From assembly GCA_948146395.1 (NCBI GenBank), contig OX411552.1, positions 53,184,399 through 53,248,398 of the forward strand: a stretch of DNA of 64,000 nucleotides, written 5' to 3'. Below are positions 11,880-22,577 of the stretch, in pieces. Numbering within the stretch: position 1 is the first letter of the stretch; each line of letters opens with the position of its first letter. Under the pieces are notes generated by a model, which worked only from the letters and a program-made list of their open reading frames with translations, was not told the origin of the DNA and did no database searches. This DNA comes from Fragum whitleyi (lineage: Eukaryota > Mollusca > Bivalvia > Cardiida > Cardiidae). Made by a program: the position numbers and the translations under genes.

Positions 11880-13433
11880 TTCGTCACATAAATGATAATA
11901 AAGACATTGAAATATAGCCCATTTAATTTATTTGAATCTTTTTCTCCTGCTTAAGTTGTCTTAAAGCTGGTAAATGGTCACAGAATTTTCTGTTTCCGTA
12001 ATTAATCATTTGATCTCTTTTCTGAGCATTGTTTCAAAAAATATTGTTATTTCTAATTTAATTTGAGACTCAAAGTGACAATGAAAGCGAATTACTCTGT
12101 ACAATTTTATACATAATATATAACCAACACAATTTCGTCGCGTCGCTAAGCACCGGTCTCTCGATTGAGAGGAGCCAGGAGAAATTTAATTCCCGAAAAT
12201 GCCATTAATCTAGCTTAATTCTCTTACTTATTCGTAACATTTGGTGCCAGTATTTGAGGATTTCACAGAAGGAGTTATAAGAATTTGAACCTCGATTGAT
12301 ATTAACCATGTAAATGGAATAAGCATAAACAAACTAATTAAAAGGTAGAAAATTATTTTATAGGTGATCAGACTAGACAATTAAGTACAGTAGCATGACA
12401 ATTCAAAATTTAGTTGGGTCACAAATATTCCTGACATATAGACTGACTATGGTCAATACGTTCTGCAATTTCCTGATAGGTCAGTATATTGCAATGGGTA
12501 TTTAAACATTTTTTTTCAGTTTATTATTATAATTATTTTTCAATATACCAAGTACCACTTGAAGTACTTATTAAGTTGGAATGCGGAGCAATTCCAACTT
12601 AGATTTAACAAAACCGCAAAATGAACACAAGATAAATTCATTTCGGGTTTTTTGAGAACACACATCACGTGAACAGGATGTGAATACACTTCGGCCTATT
12701 TTGTATATCTCAACTTGACATAGACATACAGTTTATTTCATCAAAAGGAAATAATCCTGTACAACTACACAACTTTCACTTCGTGTATATTATTTACACG
12801 TTAAATCATGATTTAAACGATATTTATTGAAATTTGCGTTCGAATTTGATAGTATCACATGTCTACATTACTATATTTGGAAATCATGTGATAAGTCAAG
12901 TCAAATAACGTCAGCTATTGAAAATAGCACTTGCCAATCACGTGATCTGCTTATTTGGCAATGTCGCGATCTGGTTTCTCAGTACTGTGGCAATAGCACA
13001 GGCCAATCACGTGATCTGCTTATTTGGTAATGTCGCTACCTATTTTCGTAGAATTATGTTATAGCTTCTTTTAAAGGTATAGCTTCTCTTTCTGAACGAC
13101 CTTATCACACATTTAACTTATGACAAATTGTTTTATTGTACATTTCTGTCTACAGTTACGGAATAAAAAAGTGAAGATACACTTTTATAAATATTTTGGC
13201 CACATATTGTTGTTTGTTTTCCGTCATATTGCAGTTATTTACATGAATGTTTCATTGTCAGAGCCCAAATTCATCAAATAAAATCCTGGCCACCACATCT
13301 TTAATGGAATTATGAATATCTTTGCCCAATTGCATTCCATCACCAAATTAACTAGCCATTTGAAACAGACCTACTAGTTCAACTTGTTTTCTTCACATTC
13401 TTGCACATCAACACGTTTAAGAGCACCATCATA
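11880..13433. other. Unassigned AT-rich DNA with small repeats
   Basis: A hairpin lies at 12574-12601 (AAGTTGGAAT / ATTCCAACTT). A two-copy tandem duplication with 69-bp period covers about 12921-13040 (GCCAATCACGTGATCTGC at 12933 and 13002) and accounts for the 67-codon open frame there. Nothing else recognised. Confidence 0.5.
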
Positions 13434-13870
13434 CAGTTAGTTACATTGTGAAATTGACATTCATCTCAATCAAAAACATTCTTAATCGCTCACTCAGAGC
13501 TCCATTCATTCATTTCAAACACTCACTCAAACCATTCAAAACTCTCAAAATTACTCAATAAATAAGATCAACTTGTACATTTCAAAATGAATAAAGCATT
13601 TAGAACCAAATCGCGATTTCACTGACATAATTGAAATTTAAAGCGTCTGATTGGTTCTTGGCGAAATTTAAAGCTATTGGTGGAACTTTCAATGATTTCT
13701 TTTTAAAATGGAGGTTTTACATATTGCAATTTTTTTTATCCTGAACAAAATAAGAGACATTGGATTGCCTTTCTTAAATTTCACTCAAAACTCGCTCCGC
13801 TAATTACAACATCATTCCTAAATCATTCCAAAATCGTTCATCTTATCAATTTTACGATGTTATTTACTAT
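13434..13870 (-). mobile_element. Family G element, copy 3 (reverse)
   Basis: Reverse-orientation copy starting TA-CAGTTAGTTACATTGTG and ending near ATTTTACGATGTTATTTACT. It contains the family signatures CGCTCACTCAGAGCTCCATT, GTCTGATTGGTTC and a degenerate central hairpin around 13710-13775. Confidence 0.6.
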
Positions 13871-14448
13871 ACTCCCAACTCAGAAGTAGAGGAGTACATA
13901 TTGATTTCATCATGTCTGTCTGTCAGTCCATTGACCTTTTGCTTTCCGCTATCTAAACGGAGAATAATTGACGTGCAATAACGAAACTTTACACAAATAT
14001 TGCCCATGACCCAAAGAAATACCCTATTGTTTCGGGTTCATACATGTTACGGTCATAAGTTACCTTGAACTGTTAACAGTTTCCACTCTAACTGAACAAA
14101 CAAATGACCCAAATCATAAAAATTTGACACAAATGTTGTCAATGACCCAAGAAAGTGCCAAATTTTGGAGTCACGAAGGTCGAAGTTACAATTGAACTTC
14201 ATCCAAGAATTGTCTTGCGATTCCATCTCATGAAGTAAGAGACTTCCCTGCGAAAAAAGCTTTTCATCAATGACAAAGCGCTTGTTGAGGTCCGCTTTGC
14301 GACAATTCTAAATAAACATGTAATTGATAACTTAAATGGAGCAGAAGTCATTTGAAAAATACCATAGAAACTGTTTTGAGTGTATTAGTGTCCGCCTCTT
14401 CGTCCATTAGCCGGCTGTATGGTCCATATCATTTTCTTTCTTTTTAGC
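13871..14448. repeat. Probable fragment of a dispersed, internally repetitive element
   Basis: Contains TCTGTCTGTCAGTCCATTG followed by two similar blocks, AACTTTACACAAATATTG..CCATGACCCAA near 13984 and AATTTGACACAAATGTTGTC..AATGACCCAA near 14120. This duplicated block resembles, in style, the internally repeated element that follows. No coding potential. Confidence 0.4.
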
Positions 14449-15628
14449 TGACCTGATCACTACGTGCTCAAGGGAAGCTTTTAGGATCACCCTGACTCCG
14501 ACGTCCGACGTCTGTCGTGTGTCGTCAACTTTCCTAAAACGTCTTCTTCTCCTAAACGGCTGGGCCGATTTCAATAAAATTTTGACAGAATGTTCCCTGG
14601 GTGATCTTCTTCAAAAATTCTTCGCTAAATTTTGATAATCCACAAATATGGGCGTGGAAGGGCGGGGCTTATTTTGAGCCAGCAATCTTTGAACGACATC
14701 TCCTCCTGAACCACTGGGCCGATTTCAATGAAACTTTACCAGAATGTTCCCTGGGTGACCCTCTTCAAAATTTTTTCGCTAAATTCTGATAATCCACAAA
14801 TATGGGCGTGGTACAATGTAGGGCGGGGCTTATTTTGAGCCAGAAATCTTTGAACGACATCTCCGCCTGAACCACTGAGCCGATTTCTATGAAACTTTAC
14901 CAGAATATTCCTGGTGTGACCCTTTTTAATAATTGATCGTGAAATTGAAAATGGCTCATAAATATGGGCGAGGCAAAGCGGGGCTTATTTTGATCCTGAA
15001 ATCTTTGAAGAACATCTCCTCCTGAACCACTGGGCCCATTTCAATGAAACTTTTCCAAAATGTTCTTTGGATGACCCTTTTTAAAAATTGTTTGAAAACT
15101 TTTGATTGGCCCATAAATAATGGCGTGGCAGGGCGGGCCTAATTTTTAGCCAGAAATCTTTGAATAAAATCTCCTCCTGAACCACTTGGCCAATGTCTGT
15201 GAAACTTCCTTGGGTATCGCTTTTGGCAAATTGTTCACGAAATTTTGATTGGTCCATAAATATTGGTGTGGCAGGGCGGGACTTATTCAAGCCCAGGACC
15301 TTTGAACGACATCTCCTCCTGAACCACTTGGCCGATTTCAATGAAACTTTACCAGAACGTTCCTTTGGAGACCAACTTTAAAATTTGTTTGTAAAGTTTT
15401 GATTAGCCCATATATATGGGCGTTGCAGGGCAGGACATGGCCAATTTTAAGTCTCCTCTGTAAATAGTGGTTGGGCAGGGTCTATCACTGTTTATTCTTC
15501 GAATTATATTTCTTTTTTCAACAACTAGGCAAATTTGAATGAAACTTTGCCAGAAAGTTTCTTGGATGAGATCCACGGGACAAATCGGATGCGGGACAGC
15601 GGTTTAGGACCATTTTGGTCCTCTTGTT
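14449..15628 (+). repeat. Pearl/BIV160-like element with about six 160-180 bp internal repeats
   Basis: A leader (TAGCTGACCTGATCAC..CAAGGGAAGC at 14449, then TCCGACGTCCGACGTCTGTC) is followed by tandem units. Each unit carries CTGAACCACTGGGCCGATTT, CAATGAAACTTTACCAGAA, a TGGGTGACC block, a CATAAATATGGGCG block and GGGCGGGGCTTATTTTGAGC. Units drift in length and identity towards 15570. The element ends in a small hairpin, AGGACCATTTTGGTCCT, followed by CTTGTT. Leader, roughly 160-bp core repeats and hairpin tail match the architecture of bivalve pearl-type or helentron-associated elements. Short open frames inside (60-86 codons) are artefacts of the repeat. Confidence 0.65.
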
Positions 15629-16184
15629 ATCATTTTTCTTCCTTCAGTTGCAGTCCTTTATAGCGAATCAGGGGTTTAAGGGTCTCTCGTTGTTGAAATA
15701 CATTGATTTATATACGACCGTCAAAAGACGAGACGTATTATGTTTTCACCTGTGGTGGGCGGGAGGCTTGAGCTTCGTTAGTGGCTTGAGGTCACCGTCT
15801 CTTGAACGCATTCCAACTTATCAGTACTTTCAGTACTTTGATCTTTATTATGGTTATAGGTTAAATTTTCTCCCTGGTCATCTAGGAATTATATTTCACA
15901 AAATATGTCTATTTGACAGTCTACTTAAAAGAGCTGACCATTAATTGTTTATTTTATCAGCTTATCAGCAGGTCATCAGAGGTATCAATGGTCATTTCAT
16001 TTTTTTGGTATTGAAAAGCAGACGGAAATAGAACATGTTCTATTCCGTATGTTTTGCAGATCTGTTAACAGAACGCTCATTATCTTGGGGTTTACACTGC
16101 ATGTTTAGACATATATGAAAAAGTAGATCTTGTCATTGCGTTAAATTCTGAATAAGTGGTTTCGTCTTTTATAGATATACACTT
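15629..16184. other. Unassigned DNA, possible repeat fragment
   Basis: Contains a 109-codon plus-strand frame (15615-15944) with no recognisable domain. The stretch ACGACCGTCAAAAGACG near 15715 has the look of a dispersed repeat but no second copy is in the window. Confidence 0.4.
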
Positions 16185-16316
16185 GCCCTGCGTTCAGGAT
16201 CACAAAATGGTGCAAACAGTTTTCCAATTATACCCCGCTTTGCACGCAAGTGAACGTGCAAAGCGGGGTATAATGGAAAAACTGTTTGCATCGTTTTGTG
16301 ATCCTGAACGCAGGGC
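16185..16316. mobile_element. Family A palindromic MITE, copy 3 (best preserved)
   Basis: A 132-bp near-perfect hairpin with arms of about 62 bp and a loop of about 8 bp. The arms run GCCCTGCGTTCAGGATCACA, GCAAACAGTTTT and ATACCCCGCTTTGCACG, then back in complement, with only a few mismatches. It is the reference copy for the family. If transcribed it would form a long, almost fully paired RNA hairpin. Confidence 0.9.
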
Positions 16317-16986
16317 GGTATTCAGAGGATATATCTACAGAAATATGTGTTTAACACTAACAAAGTTTGATTTTATAACTGTACAAATCTTACACCTGCA
16401 AATTTAAGATGTTGTCTGAGAATTATTATGTCATTTAGGGTGCCAACGAGCGTAGAACATGACAAATCCAATTCTGTGACGATTGCAGCCCACCTGAGGG
16501 GTGGGTTTTGAAATTTTACCACAATATTGCTATGAATTCGATGGTTTCCTTTCAAATTACACCGACATTTAATTTTTGCCTCTAATGTTTGGAACTGAAC
16601 AATATAGAGTTCGAAATCCATAAATGTGTTTAAATACACAGTTTCTTACACAGGTTACGGGTTACTTAAACATGTCGATTTTACATTTGATTGTTTTCAT
16701 TTGCTGTTTTGTATAAAAAGAAATAATCTAAGAATCTCAGAAAACGCTATTCCTAGTTCTGGACCTATAAATTATATTAGAATTAGACGCTTTATTTCTT
16801 TTTGTAATTGTGAACTTCCTGGTGTTTCCCATACCATTCTAACCACATCATTTCACCCATCAACGCGTATTATTCACTTGTGTCTAATGTCGGATGAGAG
16901 TTGGTCGAGCTCACCACCCAGGATACAGAGCCCAAGTGAGCCTACGTTTCGATCGTTTGTTATTTACCAAATTAATCGGGAAAAAA
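16317..16986. other. Unassigned DNA
   Basis: A 162-codon plus-strand frame (16626-17114) runs into the tandem array downstream. It has no domain, no compositional contrast, and its last third is satellite, so it is not called as a gene. Confidence 0.45.
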
Positions 16987-17560
16987 ATGGTAAAGTAAAC
17001 ATCTACAGTAGCCTAAAGAATTGGATAAAGTTCCATGGCCGATACGCTTTGGTAAATTTGGTAAATGTAGCCTTAACAATTGGATTAAGTTCCATGGCCG
17101 GTACGCTTAGGTAAACTTGGTAAAGGTAGCCTTAACAATTTGATTAAGTTTCATGACCGGTACGCTTTGATAAATTTAGTAAAGGTTGCCTAAACAATTG
17201 GATTAACCTTGACCGGTACGCTTTGGTATATTTGGTAAAGGTAGTCTAAACAATTGGATTAACCTTGACCGGTACGCTTTGGTATATTTGGTAAAGGTAG
17301 TCTAAACAATTGGATTAACCTTGACCGGTACGCTTTGGTATATTTGGTAAAGGTAGTCTAAACAATTGGATTAACCTTGACCGGTACGCTTTGGTATATT
17401 TGGTAAAGGTAGTCTAAACAAGTGGATTAACCTTGACCGGTACGCTTTGGTATATTTGGTAAAGGTAGTCTAAACAATTGGATTAACCTTGACCGGTACG
17501 CTTTGGTATATTTGGTAAAGGTAGTCTAAACAATTGGATTAACCTTGAACGATTCGCTTT
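16987..17560 (+). repeat. 56/59-bp satellite array, about ten units
   Basis: Three diverged 59-bp units (anchors CCATGGCCGATACGC at 17033, CCATGGCCGGTACGC at 17092, TCATGACCGGTACGC at 17151) are followed by about six nearly identical 56-bp units. These begin at about 17209, 17265, 17321, 17377, 17433 and 17489, each reading TTGACCGGTACGCTTTGGTA and then TTTGGTAAAGGTAGTC. The array decays at 17545 (TTGAACGATTCGC). The homogeneous block looks like a recent local amplification from one old unit that had lost 3 bp. Confidence 0.9.
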
Positions 17561-17929
17561 GCACTTTCCAGATAATCCCTTTTTTGTATGACTTGTCAAA
17601 TATGTATAACGTAATGTGTATGTGTATGTATATGTATCATAGATAGTGTCCAAAGCGATGTCAGGTGCACAAACATTCTTTATCATATCAGGAAAGTGTA
17701 AAACATGTTCATTGCATACCTTTGGTGTTGTTCATAGCATACCTTTGGTGTTGTTCCGTTATCGCCATGACATTTGTTTATTGTGATCAAACCTGACATT
17801 ACACGAGTTTCACGTGCTATCGCAGAACTATTTAGCGTGCAGATATCATCATATACGCTACAGTTTTGGAATGTGAAAGTTATAGCTGCTGCTATTTCTT
17901 CTTAGAATATATGTACTTTAAAGGGACCC
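17561..17929. other. Unassigned DNA with a 24-bp tandem duplication
   Basis: GCATACCTTTGGTGTTGTTC occurs twice head to tail at about 17715-17757. No other feature seen. Confidence 0.45.
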
Positions 17930-18260
17930 AAACACCATCAATAGTATTGGGAATATTACTGAACTACTACTTTGATCGAAGTCTTTCTGACAAACATTTC
18001 AGACATCTTCAATTGATACTAAAAAGCAGTATGACAAGCTGAATTATATACCAAATTATAGGTCTAGATTAGCACAAGCAGTTACACAAAGATAGGGTGT
18101 CTCACCTTATATCATACACGTAAAATCAGACATTGTAAAATAGGACCATTTTAACGAAGAACTCCATAATGGTTTGGTAAGACTCTGCCTTATTTCAACA
18201 AAAATACAGACCACTGTAAATGTTTACCAGATAAATGTACTACTTTAGCCGTATAACCTT
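17930..18260 (+). repeat. Diverged relative of one arm of the 969-bp foldback
   Basis: Shares in order AAGCAGTATG, ATATACCAAA, GCACAAGCAGTTA, GACCATTTT and GTACTACTTTAG-like blocks with the arm at 21202-21487. There is no complementary arm nearby, so it is a half or heavily decayed relative. Confidence 0.4.
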
Positions 18261-18394
18261 AGCAACCTGTATATGTTATTATGTAATTGCTAGTGCACTT
18301 CTGGAGCTTCTATTTGATATATAAATTCAGCTTGGCTTTTTTTTATATAGAACTGCCATAAATTTGGCTACAAATATCGCATATATAACATTTA

Positions 18395-18709
18395 ACAAAT
18401 TATTAAAATTGACAAGTTAAATGATGTTGAATGATTTTGGAGTGAATTAAATCAGTGTGATGGGCGAAATTTGAATGCTTTTCAAGGGAGGTAAATCACT
18501 ATCAATAATTTTTTACCTCCCTTTAAAAAAATCTATGAAAATTTCTGATTTTGATCGATTCGATTGAAATGTTGGTCATTTTGAACAATTTCGGAGCGTC
18601 TTTGGGTGATTTTAGCCTATTTCCTCCGTGCCACCAACTGCTCATCCTACTTAGACGTTTTACAAATCATACAATGACTGACGGGAGACAAATGACTCGT
18701 GTCACATTG
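18395..18709 (+). mobile_element. Family G element, copy 4 (partial)
   Basis: Begins ATTTAACAAATTATTAAAAT with the G left-end layout and contains the exact central hairpin AGGGAGGTAAA (18485) / TTTACCTCCCT (18514) plus GAAATGTTGGTCATTTTGAA. The right half is replaced by unrelated DNA into which a SINE inserted. Confidence 0.55.
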
Positions 18710-18722
18710 AATCTTGTCAAAT

Positions 18723-18999
18723 TGGCGGCCCGGTGGTCTAGTGGTAAGACACCGGACTACTAGTCCTAAGGTATACTTGATATCCCCCGCCCAACTAGAA
18801 CTGAACTGGTAAGAAACCTAGAGGTAGCTTCGCGTGTATCGGTGCTTCACACTGGGCACATTAAAGAACCAGGGAGGTCTATTCGTAGAAGAGCTAGGGC
18901 GTATGAACCCGGATCTCCCTGTATCCGCTTCTTTCTCTCTCATGGTCCATACCATATATGCCTAGAGCACGGAGGGACCTAAATCCTACAATCACTCAC
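18723..18999 (+). mobile_element. SINE S1 copy lacking the B box, with 13-bp TSD
   Basis: Same family as 6041-6367: the A-box region GGTGGTCTAGTGGTAAGAC and the core GGTGCTTCACACTGGGCAC are present. The sequence jumps from CTAAGG straight to TATACTTGATATCCCC, removing the tRNA B box and adjoining bases that the other copy has. A perfect 13-bp TSD, AATCTTGTCAAAT, lies at 18710-18722 and 19000-19012. The deletion could predate or postdate insertion. Confidence 0.87.
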
Positions 19000-19012
19000 A
19001 ATCTTGTCAAAT

Positions 19013-19081
19013 GTCAGATGAAAATTGTCCGAACCTGGAATCGAACTCACGACCGCAGGATTGAGAGCCATTTGCGTACCG
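19013..19081 (-). repeat. tRNA-like SINE head fragment
   Basis: Read on the minus strand it contains GAGTTCGATTCCAGG, a good B box, preceded by CTCTCAATCCTGCGGTCGTG. It looks like the head of a truncated SINE of another family. The assignment is tentative. Confidence 0.35.
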
Positions 19082-19435
19082 CATTCGAAACATCGCTCGG
19101 ACTTTTCCGTAAACTGGAAAGTACCTCGGACGTATGTGTAGTAATTTTGGGTCATTTTTGGGGGTAATTCGGCTTCTGGGGGTACTCCGGTTATTTAATA
19201 CTCTTGAGGAAAAAACACATCTTGTTAATTTTTTCCGGTATCTGTGGGGATATTTGGGGCATATTATAATTTGATAACAAAACGCTGTAAAACACTGCGT
19301 TTTGTTATCAAATCATAATATTCCCTATTTATCATTTCATTGGTCCTAAGTAATGTTTGTGACGTCACAAGAACCCACGTGCGATGTGACGCGCTTTCAT
19401 GTTTCGGGCTCGGCTCATGATTAAATGTGCGGCGT
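19082..19435 (+). mobile_element. Family C element with central hairpin, copy 1
   Basis: Left end CATTCGAAACATCGCTCGGA, then TTTTCCGTAAACTGGAAAGT and CCTCGGACGTA. The central hairpin ATTTGATAACAAAACGC / GCGTTTTGTTATCAAAT lies at about 19268-19316. The right part has GTGACGTCAC and CCACGTGCGA. Three further copies are at 29768, 32401 and 57060. Confidence 0.75.
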
Positions 19436-20246
19436 GCTTAAATTTATGACCGCGGGCGTTTTACATTTTGCACCTATTTTAAGATTCAAGGTTGTATAAA
19501 TAAACAGCATATTAAAAACCGCGAAAGGAAGGATGCTTAAATCTCCTAAACAGTGTTTGAAGAGTTATGGTCGGGGGAGATCAATAGATCTGTGAAAGTC
19601 ATTAAAGTCTAAAACAACCATCCGCCATACCTCAAACCGACAATCTGGGGATGTGCTCTTTAATCAAGCACAACCTTTTGAATAATTTAGTGAAGAACAA
19701 TTAATGAGAGACGGGAAGTTAATTAATCCTCATTTACAAAACGAAACATTGCTAATACGCTATCGTATCGAACAACATCACGATTATCATATCAAAGTTT
19801 CCTTCTTTGATACGGATCGCTCGTCGATTTTCGGGCAATTGAAGGATCACTGGCGATGCCCTCTGAACAACGACAACTCACTCTTTCTGATTTGTTTAAC
19901 TTCTTTAGCTTTTAAAAAAGTAAACGGGGACATAAAAATCGACGACCAATAAGCAGTAAGTCCGACTTTGAAGTTATCTGCTAGTTATTTACTAGTTAGT
20001 TACTATTTATATCGATAAGAGACGCCAATTTGAAGACGAAATCGTAAGCTCTATTTATCTCAGTTGCTTGGAACAAAAAGTCGAGCTTTTATTATCCATG
20101 TGTTGTCGTTGGTGTAGAAACAGTTGTAAGAGTGGTCGCATAATTAGTTGCAGGCGTGGGCGTCGGGGGTAGAGGCGAGACTAAAAGTAAACACTCGAAG
20201 TTTTACGATTAAATACCTTGCAAGAGGTAATTCTAGTTCAAAGACA
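19436..20246. other. Unassigned DNA
   Basis: An 82-codon plus-strand frame at 19704-19952 has no domain or splice context. Nothing else recognised. Confidence 0.45.
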
Positions 20247-20382
20247 AACATTGCGATCAGGTTGATATAACTGTGCAACCGTTTGTGAATTTATACCCCA
20301 CTTTGTACGCAAGTGCAAGAGCAAATCGGCATATACTTTGCAAACAGTTTGCACTGTTTTCGTTATCCCGAAAGCAAGGCTG
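20247..20382. mobile_element. Family A palindromic MITE, copy 4 (diverged)
   Basis: TATACCCCACTTTGTACGCA and GCAAACAGTTTGCACTGTTT blocks in A order, ending TTATCCCGAAAGCAAGGCTG. The left end, TTGCGATCAGG, is decayed. Confidence 0.65.
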
Positions 20383-20607
20383 GTGTTGAGATTCGTCTTT
20401 TTGTAACGCACCGGCTATAACTGTAGCCTTTAAATTACATTTCCTTATGCATTTTGTATTTGGTTTCTCTTAACAAACTACGTCACGAGATGGTGAGCAC
20501 AGATAGGCGTCTACGCTGATTAGAAATGAAGAGATTACATGATCAAATGTATTAGAATCTTAAGGTTGGCTTACATTTAGTGTGGACACCATACAACACC
20601 GAGTCCT

Positions 20608-20943
20608 CTTATCTTGTAGAGACATAAATATAATACGTACTTAGTGTTTTGTATGAAAAAATATCTAACGAGGTTGGGAGAATTGATCATTGTCGAGGCT
20701 TTGCCGAGACAATTATCGATTCTCACAACCGAGTTAGATATTTTTTTCATACAATACACTAAGTACGTATTATATTTATCTTATAACCTGTATTTGTCTT
20801 GTTTCCGTCGATGTTTCTAATTGAAATGCAAGTTTCTAAAAATAACCGCATAATATCATTGTTCTAAAAATAACAATGTGATATCATAAAAAATATCATA
20901 CGGGATGTTATCACACGGCTATTTCTATAGTTATAAGATAAAA
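20608..20943 (-). mobile_element. Family D element with about 70-bp hairpin, copy 1
   Basis: The ends are TTATCTTGTA and TATAAGATAA (inverted). An asymmetric hairpin at 20629-20777 has arms of about 70 bp: ATAATACGTACTTAGTGTTT, GAAAAAATATCTAACGAGG and CATTGTCGAGGC, then their complements. The rest is a non-palindromic tail with ATATCATACGGGATGTTATC. An opposite-orientation copy is nested in a C element at 29918-30237. The minus-strand open frame here is a hairpin artefact. Confidence 0.8.
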
Positions 20944-21201
20944 TTGCCACTATAGCATGTCGGTGTATATTCTTGCGTTGATTCGTCTGGCCTAATTTGT
21001 CCGAAGCATTCCTTCTACATTTATGAGCGCATTTCTAAAAAAAGTATCGTGACACAGATGTTCCTCATGAGTTTAAGTGTCATTTAAATGGTTGGTAGAT
21101 GGCTCCAGATGCCGACACCTTTAGCCTGTACGATATATTTAACGTTATAAGATATTATTTAAGGTTCAAGTTTTCCCAACTCGGTGTCCGGGATTTGTTA
21201 A

Positions 21202-22170
21202 GGTTCATGTAAAGAGTTTGAGACCCAATTTTAAGGGCACCTCATTAGCCGAGAAAAAGCAGTATGTCCAGGTATATTATATATCAAAATGAAGGTATTC
21301 ATGAGCACAAGCAGTTAAGCAACATAAGACCGCCATAGCTATAGCGGTATAGGCAAAACATTGTGGAAAAGGGCCATTTTGTTCAGAACAAGCAACTGCA
21401 CGACGGTTGGATAAAACTGCCCCATAATTTAACAAATTACAGTCTAAAGTACTATCCAGGTAGTGCTACAAACGTTGATTTAAAACTCAGTCTCAAAAGG
21501 CTCTTTTGAAACAATCAATTTCCATTTATTTTGTCAACATACATGTCAAACAGGTTTGGTCTGTTTTCAAAATAGATGTTAAGTATGGTGCAACATTGTA
21601 CCATAATATTTTGTATTATTTTCTGCGATTTATTTCAAATTATAGTTTTTTAATTCAATGATCTGTAATAAATTACTATATATTCATCATTCTGTGAAAT
21701 AGAAAATGATAAATTGCGAAACCACCTTACAGGTATATAAACTATTTATGTCCATTTCTGTTGTGATAACACACCGTACCTTACACAGAACTACACATTT
21801 ACAAAATTAGAATGACATATATGACATATGTGTTTATAAAATAAGTCAAAATTAAGTGCTTGCATAACTACGTTTTGGGCCCGAATTTCATACCAACGGT
21901 TGTAGCACTACCTGGATAGTACTTTAGACTGTAATTTGTTAAAATATGAGCCATTTTTTTTACAACAGTCATGCAGTTGCTTGTTCTCTACAAAATGACC
22001 CTTTTCCACAATGTTTTGGCTATACCGCTATAGCTTTGACAGTCTTATGTTACTCAACTGCTTGTGCTCATAAATAGCTTCATTTTGGTATATAATATAC
22101 CTGGACATACTGCTTTTTCTTGGCAAATGAAGTGCCCTAAAGATTTGGTTTCAAACACTTTACATGAACC
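21202..22170. mobile_element. 969-bp TTAA-flanked foldback element (family H)
   Basis: The left arm, 21202-21487, is inverted at 21893-22170. Both carry GGTTCATGTAAAGAGTTTGA or its counterpart at the tips, then CAGTATGTCCAGGTATATTA, GAGCACAAGCAGTTAA, TAGCTATAGCGGTATA, TTGTGGAAAAGGG and CTAAAGTACTATCCAGGTAG. The spacer of about 405 bp has no coding potential. TTAA lies immediately outside both tips (21198-21201, 22171-22174). The GGT...ACC tips and TTAA flanks match family B and the 766-bp element at 34873, suggesting a shared transposase elsewhere in the genome. Confidence 0.88.
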
Positions 22171-22290
22171 TTAACCCTCGTCCCGTTCATTTGTTGCAAT
22201 ACTAACCAGATATTTTGATATCAAAAACCCTTTAGGATCACTCCTGCAAAGTGTAAGACAAAGTTATGATGCAAGATTTGCGGATATCAT

Positions 22291-22577
22291 GATTAATTGA
22301 TTAATTGAATGGAGTTTAATGCCGCTTTAAAATTTTTTTCAGTTAAATCTCGGCGGCTGGAGCACCTAGCAATGGATTCCTGATATTTCTCTCACCAATA
22401 CCACCATCACATCCTTTCCTAGCCTCCAGCTGCTACCTCACATACTAGTAGGTCTACGATTATCAACCCATTGGTGAGAGCAAATAGTCGGAAGGAATGA
22501 GTGCGGCCGTCGGGGATCGAACCCAGTACATTTTGATTGACAGTCCGTCGCGCTACCAACTGCGCTATGACGGCGGC
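22291..22577 (-). mobile_element. tRNA-headed SINE, family S2, copy 1
   Basis: On the minus strand the head begins GCCGCCGTCATAGCGCAGTT with an A box GCGCAGTTGGTAGCGC and a B box GGGTTCGATCCCCG. The body has CACCAATGGGTTGATAATCG, TAGCAGCTGGAGGCTAGGAA and CAGGAATCCATTGCTAGGTG, and the 3' end is GCGGCATTAAACTCCATTCA. Family copies also lie at 31348, 40369 and 41300. Confidence 0.8.

Noticed and set aside
15081..15381. Overlapping 86- and 62-codon frames on both strands
   Set aside because: They lie in the tandem core repeats of the pearl-like element and reflect repeat composition.
15609..15628. Helitron 3' terminus (CTRR after a hairpin)
   Set aside because: The hairpin is present but the following CTTG does not fit CTRR; only a general pearl/helentron-like architecture is claimed.
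16626..17114. 162-codon frame as a gene
   Set aside because: Its last third is the satellite array and the rest has no recognisable feature.
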